Of a stretch of DNA of 11,264 bases, positions 5,558-11,264 are shown piece after piece. Positions within the stretch are counted from its first letter, which is position 1; every line of letters begins with the position of its first letter. The notes beneath the pieces were generated by a model. It searched no databases. It was not told the DNA's origin and was given only the letters and a program-made list of their open reading frames with translations. The stretch is from Acidobacteriaceae bacterium (lineage in GTDB: Bacteria > Acidobacteriota > Terriglobia > Terriglobales > Acidobacteriaceae): NCBI GenBank assembly GCA_030042915.1, contig JASHYS010000044.1:1-11264 (forward strand), read 5' to 3'. The position numbers and the translations under genes were made by a program.

Positions 5558-6964
5558 ATGGAAAACGACCGAAACGGCATCCCGGATACGGCTTTCCCCC
5601 AGTGCCGCCTGGAGGCATTGCGAAGAGCCGTCGACGAGGGCGTCTCTCGCCAACTTTCGTGGCGCCGGGCGCAGCTTGAGGGGCTGCTGCGTTTTGTGGC
5701 AGATCATGAAACGGCGATGCTTGATGCATTGAAGGCAGATCTCGGCCGGTGTCCCGCCGAGGCCCGAATTGCCGACGTCCTGATGGTCCGGTCAGAGATC
5801 CAATTGATGCGGCGGAATTTGCGGAAATGGTTGCGACCCCGCCCCGTGCACACCCCGCTTGCCGCGCAGCCCGGAAGGAGCTGGATTCAGCAGGAGCCGT
5901 TTGGGCTCGCGCTGATTCTGGGCACCTGGAACTACCCCTTCCAGCAGATTCTCATTCCCCTCGCGGGTGCGCTGGCGGCCGGCAACGCGGCCGTGGTCAA
6001 GTTATCTGAGGTTGCGCCGCGTTCAGCGTCCCTGATGGCCAGGCACCTGGAACAGTATGTCGATCCGCAGGCCGTCATTGTGATGGAGGGCGGGCCGGAA
6101 ACGGCGTCAAGGTTGTTCGCATTTCGCTTTGACAAGATCTTCTTCACCGGCCAAAGCCGCGTAGGCCGGATGGTGTTGACAGCAGCGGCGGCCAATTTGA
6201 CGCCGGTCACCCTCGAACTTGGCGGTAAGAATCCTGCCATCGTTGCAGAGGATTCTCCGCTCGAGGTGACGGCGCGGCGAATTGCCTGGGGCCGCTTTAT
6301 GAATGCCGGCCAGCTTTGTGTGGCTCCCGATTATCTTCTGGCGCCGGAACCGCTGCGCCTGCCTTTGATTGAGGCGCTGAAGCGGGCAATAACGCGCTTT
6401 TACGGGCCGGATCCGCGACGTAGCGAGTCCTTTGGGCGCATTGTGAATCGTCGTCATTTTGCCCGGCTGCTGGCGCTCATGCGCGAAGGCAGGATAGCGA
6501 TCGGGGGCCAAACGGATGAGGATGATTTGTATATTGCGCCCACGGTGATCACCGATTTGCCCAGCGATGCCGCCATTCTCGAGGAGGAAGTCTTCGGCCC
6601 CATTCTGCCCGTGGTCGGGTACGACGGAATCGAAGAAGCGCTCGCTTTTGTCAAGAAGCGGCCCAAGCCGCTGGCGCTCTACCTGTTCACCGGCGATCGC
6701 CGGTTGCAGCAGCGCGTGATTGATGAAATGAGTTCGGGGAGCGTGGTGGTGAACGACGTGCTCGTCAACCAGATTGTGCCCGGGCTTCCGTTTGGAGGAG
6801 TAGGCAACAGCGGGATGGGCACGTTTCACGGCCGCTACACGTTTGACGCCTTTTCCCACCCCAAGGCGGTCGTGCGCCGATCGATGCTTGCCGATCTCGA
6901 CGTGCGCTACCCGCCCTTTACCACCATGAAGGACCGGCTTTTGCAGTGGCTGCTTTCCCGTTAA
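5558..6964 (+). CDS. aldehyde dehydrogenase, class 3 / fatty aldehyde type
   Basis: This 468-aa NAD(P)-dependent aldehyde dehydrogenase oxidises aldehydes to carboxylic acids. The short length and layout (an N-terminal ...SRQLSWRRAQLEGLLRF, no long leader) fit the ALDH3 branch, which includes fatty and aromatic aldehyde dehydrogenases and coniferyl aldehyde dehydrogenase. Key residues are intact: N125 in GTWNYP, K148 in AAVVKLSE, cofactor loop FTGQS (196-200), general base E220 in LELGGKNP, nucleophile C254 in NAGQLC, and EEEVFGP (342-348). There is no C-terminal membrane anchor like that of human ALDH3A2, so it is probably soluble. The ATG at 5558 is preceded by a close GGGGAA (5549-5554). 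It lies 144 nt after the tRNA and converges on the MMPL gene with a 59-nt gap. A nearby acyl-thioester reductase makes long-chain aldehydes a plausible substrate, but that is inference. Confidence 0.93.
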   Translation: MENDRNGIPDTAFPQCRLEALRRAVDEGVSRQLSWRRAQLEGLLRFVADHETAMLDALKADLGRCPAEARIADVLMVRSEIQLMRRNLRKWLRPRPVHTPLAAQPGRSWIQQEPFGLALILGTWNYPFQQILIPLAGALAAGNAAVVKLSEVAPRSASLMARHLEQYVDPQAVIVMEGGPETASRLFAFRFDKIFFTGQSRVGRMVLTAAAANLTPVTLELGGKNPAIVAEDSPLEVTARRIAWGRFMNAGQLCVAPDYLLAPEPLRLPLIEALKRAITRFYGPDPRRSESFGRIVNRRHFARLLALMREGRIAIGGQTDEDDLYIAPTVITDLPSDAAILEEEVFGPILPVVGYDGIEEALAFVKKRPKPLALYLFTGDRRLQQRVIDEMSSGSVVVNDVLVNQIVPGLPFGGVGNSGMGTFHGRYTFDAFSHPKAVVRRSMLADLDVRYPPFTTMKDRLLQWLLSR

Positions 6965-7023
6965 AGCGGATTAGGGATTGGTGTATCCGAGATCCCGGCT
7001 TCCGAACCGAACCGGCTGAAACG

Positions 7024-9261
7024 TCATTCGTGATTTGCCTTGATGGCTTTGCTGGGCCTTGTGGCCAGTCCGCCGGGCCACCAGTTCCAATCGCCGGCAA
7101 TGCGAAGCAGAGCGGGGCCAATCACAATTCGAACCAGTGTCGCGTCAATCAGGACAGCCACCGCCAAAGTAAAGCCGATCATTTTCACCACCAGAAAGTC
7201 TCCGAAAGTGAATGCCGCGAAGACCACGATCATGATGGCAGCGGCGCTCGTAATCAAGCCGGCGGTTCGGGCCAGCCCCTCGGGAACTGAGTCCATTTCA
7301 CTCATTCCGCTTCTCCTGGCTTCGAGAACGCGCGCGACCAAAAATACTTCGTAGTCCATACTGAGACCGAAGACAATGGCAAAGGCGACGATGGGAACCA
7401 GCGGAAACACGCTTCCCGTCGCCGCGTACACGCCGAAGAATCGGCTCCCGTGTCCGTCTTGGAAAACCAGCACCAACACTCCAAAGGAGGCGGCGACCGA
7501 AAGCAGGTTCAGCGCGATGGCCTTTACGGGAGCAACAAGCGATCGGAAGCCGCACAGAAGCGCCAGCAAAGTTCCCAGCACCACCATCGCCATCACCGGC
7601 CCAAAGCGGCGGTTGATTATCGTCTGATAATCGGCGTTCAGCGCCGGAATGCCGCCAATGAGCAGCGTCGCGTCGGGCACTCCAGTCAGGGCAGGCGCGC
7701 CGGTCTTCCTCAGCTCCCTCACCCAATTCACTTGACCCCGCAACGAAACTGAAGAAGCCGGTAACACCTCAATCAGCGCGGCGCGTCCATCGCCGCTCAC
7801 AAATGAACGGCGAATCTCCGGCGACAGTTCGTCCACAGCGTCGCGGTTGCCATCCGCCAGGGTCGTGATTGAAATGGCGCGGTAACAGCGAGGGTCGCTC
7901 GCCAGCCGCTGCGAGAAGCGATCGATCGCAGCCCATCCCGCGTCACTTTGCGTAATTGAATCGGGCAGCTCGACAACGATGCGCAACGATTCAACCACGC
8001 CGTTCCGATCCATTTGCTGAAGAACGTTGAGCGCATGCACCGATTCCGCAGCCTGCGGAAGCCAATTCCCTCGCGGAAGGCTGGTGTCGAGCCGCGTGGC
8101 TTGCCAGGCCAGCAAAAGCAAGGGAGCGCCGGCCAGAAAAAGCGCCGGCCAGGGGTGGGCAACAACCACCATTCCCCATCGCCTCCAGCGATCTCCTGTA
8201 CGCGCGGCCCATTGCGCGTCCAGCCTGGGCTTGAAAGGCAGCCGGCCAGTATCGATTCTGTGACCGAGCAGCGCCAGTGCTGCCGGCACCACGGCATTTG
8301 CCAGCAACACGCACATTCCCGCCACCAGGAACCCGGCCACGCCGATGGACCGAATTTCGCTGATGGGGACCGTCAGGAGGGCCAGAAATCCGATGCCGAC
8401 CGTGGAGGCCGAAATCAAGAGGGTATGCCCGGCCTGGCGCGCTGCGGCTACCGAGGCCGCAGGTCCGTCGCAGCCGGAGGAGAGCGCCTCTCTGAAACGG
8501 CTCACCATGAGGAGCGCGTAGTCGATCCCCAACCCCAACCCAAGCATGGTGGCAAGATTTTCAACCAGAATCGACAAGTGAAAGCGCGAAGCCAGGAACC
8601 CGGTAATCGCCAAAGTTGCAGCGATGGCGAGTTCGCCCACCGCTAATGGAATGAGGGCAGCGATCAAGCTGCCGAATGCCAGTAGCAAAAGTGCCAGGGT
8701 GCCGGGAATCGCCAGGCTCTCGCTGTGTGCTACTTCGTCGGCGCTCGCCTTGCGAATATCGAAATTGAGCGGAGTCTCTCCCGTCAGTTCGAGCTTTACC
8801 GCGGGATATCGGCTCCGCAACTGATTCTCAAGAGAGCGTGCTCGCTCATGAAGCTCAGGAACGAGCGATTCCACCGGACCCCTGCTCGGCTCCAAGCCAA
8901 TGAGAACAAACGTTCCACCACCCTTGCCAAGGAAAAGTGAATCCTGCAAATCCAGGTAGGAAACGATTCCAGAAACGCCCAGCTCGTCTTTCAGTGCCGA
9001 CACAATGGTGGTCAGTGCCTGCTCGCCGTCATCCGAATCGGCCGGCGGCAGGCCCTCAACCACCAACACCACCTCGTCGGCGAATGGTGAATGAAAACGG
9101 CTGCTCAGCTCCTGGTTGACCGTTTCCGCCTGGCTGCCCTCGACGCGGGTTCCCGTCTCAAGATAGCGTTCGGCGTGAAAGGAGAATGGAAGAAGCGCAA
9201 GAACCGCGACCAGGACGGTTCCGGCCACCCACAAACGGCGCGCCTGCATGAAATCCATCAT
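7024..9261 (-). CDS. MMPL-family RND transporter
   Basis: This is a ~745-aa inner-membrane proton-driven exporter of the MmpL/RND superfamily, whose known members move lipids, hopanoids or pigments across the envelope. The two-fold repeat is clear. There is a first membrane helix at about 11-28, a periplasmic loop (about 30-180), and a cluster of five helices (about 182-335) with GLGLGIDYALLMVSRFRE carrying the proton-relay D247-Y248. A helix at about 365-387, a second large loop (to about 550), and a second cluster with GLSMDYEVFLVARVLE (D636-Y637) follow. The end DATLVRIVIGPALL...NWWPGG is characteristic. The start is ambiguous: TTG 9279, ATG 9261, ATG 9258 or ATG 9249 are possible and none has a good ribosome binding site. 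It follows the acyl-ligase/carrier/reductase gene on the same strand after 182 nt that show no clear promoter or terminator, so cotranscription is possible. That neighbour suggests a lipid cargo. Confidence 0.93.
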   Translation of the reverse strand: MMDFMQARRLWVAGTVLVAVLALLPFSFHAERYLETGTRVEGSQAETVNQELSSRFHSPFADEVVLVVEGLPPADSDDGEQALTTIVSALKDELGVSGIVSYLDLQDSLFLGKGGGTFVLIGLEPSRGPVESLVPELHERARSLENQLRSRYPAVKLELTGETPLNFDIRKASADEVAHSESLAIPGTLALLLLAFGSLIAALIPLAVGELAIAATLAITGFLASRFHLSILVENLATMLGLGLGIDYALLMVSRFREALSSGCDGPAASVAAARQAGHTLLISASTVGIGFLALLTVPISEIRSIGVAGFLVAGMCVLLANAVVPAALALLGHRIDTGRLPFKPRLDAQWAARTGDRWRRWGMVVVAHPWPALFLAGAPLLLLAWQATRLDTSLPRGNWLPQAAESVHALNVLQQMDRNGVVESLRIVVELPDSITQSDAGWAAIDRFSQRLASDPRCYRAISITTLADGNRDAVDELSPEIRRSFVSGDGRAALIEVLPASSVSLRGQVNWVRELRKTGAPALTGVPDATLLIGGIPALNADYQTIINRRFGPVMAMVVLGTLLALLCGFRSLVAPVKAIALNLLSVAASFGVLVLVFQDGHGSRFFGVYAATGSVFPLVPIVAFAIVFGLSMDYEVFLVARVLEARRSGMSEMDSVPEGLARTAGLITSAAAIMIVVFAAFTFGDFLVVKMIGFTLAVAVLIDATLVRIVIGPALLRIAGDWNWWPGGLATRPSKAIKANHE

Positions 9262-9443
9262 GTCAGACCAGATCGCCAACCGTTAAGGGGAATTCGATTT
9301 CTTTAGTGGAATTTGGAGCTTTTGGGGCGCCCGCTCACACGCCTTCCTTGCGGCGATTTCTGCTAGAGAACGGAGGGGGAGCAACCGCCTTCAGGCTGCT
9401 GAATATGCCCTAATTCAAGCGGCGCGGCTTTAGAGGCGGGTAT

Positions 9444-11264
9444 CTAAACCGCGGTCACGGATGGTGATTCCGTCTTACTCTTTCGGCCATTCCAAGCCCC
9501 ATTCACCACCGGCGCGGGTGCAACTTTGGCCTCACGAGCCTCTACTGAAATGATCCCCTTGCGGTGCATAAACCTGAGGATGCCGTTGACCGTATCTTCG
9601 AGCGACGGGTCAGGTTTACCCCACTCCGAGGCGTTCCGCGCTTCCTGATACGCGGTACTGTCGTAGCGTTTGAACTCCATCGCGGTGATGTTGTCCACTG
9701 AACCCACCAGAAAATCGAGTAACGGAAAAAGAAGGTCTTCCTTCCGGCATCTCCTGATCAGCTCGGGAACAAAATCCTTGACCGTGAATATCTCGAATTG
9801 GCGCCCAGTCGCCTCGGTAATCAGCCGCGTAATATCCATCATGTTCGCGTAATCGTCGCGGACAACATGATAGGTTTTGTTCGCCGTTCCGGGGGTGGTG
9901 GAAATGGCGACAATGTTGTTGGCTGCAATGTCGGCGGGCACAAAACTCACCTGGTTCAAGGCATCCACGCCGATGCCGTGATTCACCATGAACGCCACCA
10001 GGCGAACCGCGATATCGAAGTTGTTGCCACCGCCCGCAACCGAGGGGCTCACCAGCGCCGGCCTGAAGATTCTCACGGAAAGCCCCTTGCTGCGCGCGTC
10101 ATCGACCACCTGCTCGGCGACCCACTTTGACTGGCTGTATCCGAAATCGAGAAGCTCCATGTCCTGGTTCTGGTCGGTTTCATACAGCACACTTTTGACC
10201 GCCCAGCCAAATACGAACGTGGTTGAGACGTAATTCAGCGACTTGGGCCGCCCTTCGAATGCCAGCCGCAAGACTTCGTTGGTTCCAAGCACGTTGGCTT
10301 CCCGCATCCGGTCGTAGTTGAACAAATAGTTCACGGTTGCGCCGTTGTGGAACACCGTGTCTATTTCATTGGCCAGGAAATCCCATGCGTCCTGTGTCAG
10401 GCCCAGTTTTGCCTGCCCCAGGTCGCCGCAGATGGGAATCACGCGGGCTTCAAACATGGCCATCAGCCCGGGACTGCACGGCCCCATCGATTCCATCGCC
10501 GCAGTCAATCTTTGCTTGCCCTGCACTTCGTCGGAAGCCCTGACTAGAACATAGATCTTGGCCCGCGTCTGTTCCAGCAGGCTTTTCATCAGGAATGGTC
10601 CAATGAATCCGGTGCCACCAGTAAGGAGCACGTGTTTGAGCACGGGAATCGCGGGCACCGGTGCAGGCTCTGGAGGCGCGAAGATGAGCTTTCTGTCACT
10701 GTTCATCAGCTGCTTTTCTGCCGCGCGTTGCTCTTCACGGAAGACCGCCAGAGAATGACGCAGCACGGTCAGCGCTTCCTCGGGAGCACTTTCCAACTGT
10801 TCGGCCAATTGAAACAGTTCGGCCACGCTCACTCGCTGAATCACTCCGATGTCTACCTGCCGCGCGAGCATTTCGGCGCCCTTATCCTTCAAAAGCTCTT
10901 TCAGCTCGTGCATGAACACGACAAGGTCAAGTGAATCGAGTCCCGCTTCGACCAGGTTGTAGGACTCTTGGCCGGTCAGGTTATACCTGGCTTTCAGGGC
11001 GTCGAAAGAAGTTTGCGTCTTGGAACAGTGCCCTGGCGCCACGGCCTCCTTCTCCCGCGAAAACTCCGAGAGAACGTTAAACTCGCCCGCCAGCCACATC
11101 TGTTTGGCCTTTTGGCGCATGATCTTGCCGGAACTGGTTCTAGGTATGGCACGAGGCGCGATAAAGGAAATCATCGCCACTTCAACGTTGAGATAATTTC
11201 GGACAGCGGTGGCAATCTTGCGTGCATCCGGAAGCGCCTTGGGGTTTTTGATTTCGGCAACGAT
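9444..11264 (-). CDS. fatty acyl-AMP ligase–ACP–thioester reductase, C-terminal part
   Basis: The frame is open to the right edge, so the N-terminus is missing and 606 residues are visible. Residues 1-65 are the end of an adenylation domain with the A10 motif PRTSSGKIMR (catalytic K47). The following QKAKQMWLAGEFNVL favours fatty acyl-AMP ligase (FAAL) over acyl-CoA synthetase. Residues about 80-160 are an acyl carrier domain with the phosphopantetheine serine S111 in EAGLDSLDL. After a helical linker, about 209-570 is a thioester reductase (NAD_binding_4) with GGTGFIG (216-222), a VSTT stretch near 346-349 and YSQSK (376-380). The last ~30 residues look disordered. Known enzymes with this order activate a fatty acid as acyl-AMP, load it on the carrier, and release it reductively as aldehyde or alcohol. 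No acyltransferase follows the reductase. Product and chain length are unknown. It lies upstream of the MMPL gene on the same strand. Confidence 0.92.
   Translation of the reverse strand: MVAEIKNPKALPDARKIATAVRNYLNVEVAMISFIAPRAIPRTSSGKIMRQKAKQMWLAGEFNVLSEFSREKEAVAPGHCSKTQTSFDALKARYNLTGQESYNLVEAGLDSLDLVVFMHELKELLKDKGAEMLARQVDIGVIQRVSVAELFQLAEQLESAPEEALTVLRHSLAVFREEQRAAEKQLMNSDRKLIFAPPEPAPVPAIPVLKHVLLTGGTGFIGPFLMKSLLEQTRAKIYVLVRASDEVQGKQRLTAAMESMGPCSPGLMAMFEARVIPICGDLGQAKLGLTQDAWDFLANEIDTVFHNGATVNYLFNYDRMREANVLGTNEVLRLAFEGRPKSLNYVSTTFVFGWAVKSVLYETDQNQDMELLDFGYSQSKWVAEQVVDDARSKGLSVRIFRPALVSPSVAGGGNNFDIAVRLVAFMVNHGIGVDALNQVSFVPADIAANNIVAISTTPGTANKTYHVVRDDYANMMDITRLITEATGRQFEIFTVKDFVPELIRRCRKEDLLFPLLDFLVGSVDNITAMEFKRYDSTAYQEARNASEWGKPDPSLEDTVNGILRFMHRKGIISVEAREAKVAPAPVVNGAWNGRKSKTESPSVTAV

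Noticed and set aside
5325..5732. Plus-strand frame of 135 codons across the tRNA
   Set aside because: It reads through a complete tRNA-Pro and into the aldehyde dehydrogenase in another frame.
6107..6859. Minus-strand frame of 250 codons inside the aldehyde dehydrogenase gene
   Set aside because: It is antisense to catalytic motifs of a clear ALDH and has no recognisable domain.
6965..7023. Terminator between the convergent aldehyde dehydrogenase and MMPL genes
   Set aside because: Only loose CCGG-type complementarity is present, with no stable hairpin followed by T-runs on either strand.

Overview
The window looks like chromosomal DNA from a GC-rich bacterium. My best guess is Acidobacteriota (Terriglobia-like). 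This rests on the feel of the proteins, the extended -10-like sequences close to start codons, and the mix of a His-rich PadR regulator with a FAAL/MMPL lipid locus. It is an impression, because no rRNA or other decisive phylogenetic marker is present.

Layout, left to right. Positions 1-225 are non-coding or hold gene edges: two small dyads, a possible divergent promoter at the extreme left, and a striking operator-like array of four identical palindromes over the promoter of the next gene. Positions 226-810 (+) encode a PadR-family regulator with a His-rich N-terminus that resembles the nickel-responsive E. coli YqjI. About 921-1145 (+) is a small coiled-coil protein of unknown function. Positions 1237-2478 (+) are tyrS, of the HLGH/KMSKS (TyrZ-like) type. 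Convergent with it, 2502-3941 (-), lies a phosphoglucomutase/phosphomannomutase. Divergent from that, 4064-5263 (+), is an L-2-hydroxyglutarate oxidase/dehydrogenase (LhgO) that starts with TTG. A complete tRNA-Pro(GGG) with encoded CCA lies at 5337-5413 (+).

Right of the tRNA the content changes to lipid and aldehyde chemistry. There is a class-3-like (fatty) aldehyde dehydrogenase (5558-6964, +), a MMPL/RND lipid exporter (7024-9261, -), and the C-terminal part of a multidomain enzyme running off the right edge (9444->11264, -). Its visible order is the end of a fatty acyl-AMP ligase, then an acyl carrier protein, then a thioester reductase.

How they may work together: the left half is metabolic housekeeping with no shared operon. 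The right half reads as a lipid locus. The acyl-AMP ligase would activate a fatty acid and load it on the fused carrier. The reductase would release it as an aldehyde or alcohol. The MMPL protein, next on the same strand, could export a lipid made from it. The convergent aldehyde dehydrogenase could act on the same kind of aldehyde. This pathway is an inference from domain order and neighbourhood. No CRISPR array, insertion sequence or rRNA was seen, and no gene-free stretch exceeds 300 bases if the small coiled-coil gene is accepted.
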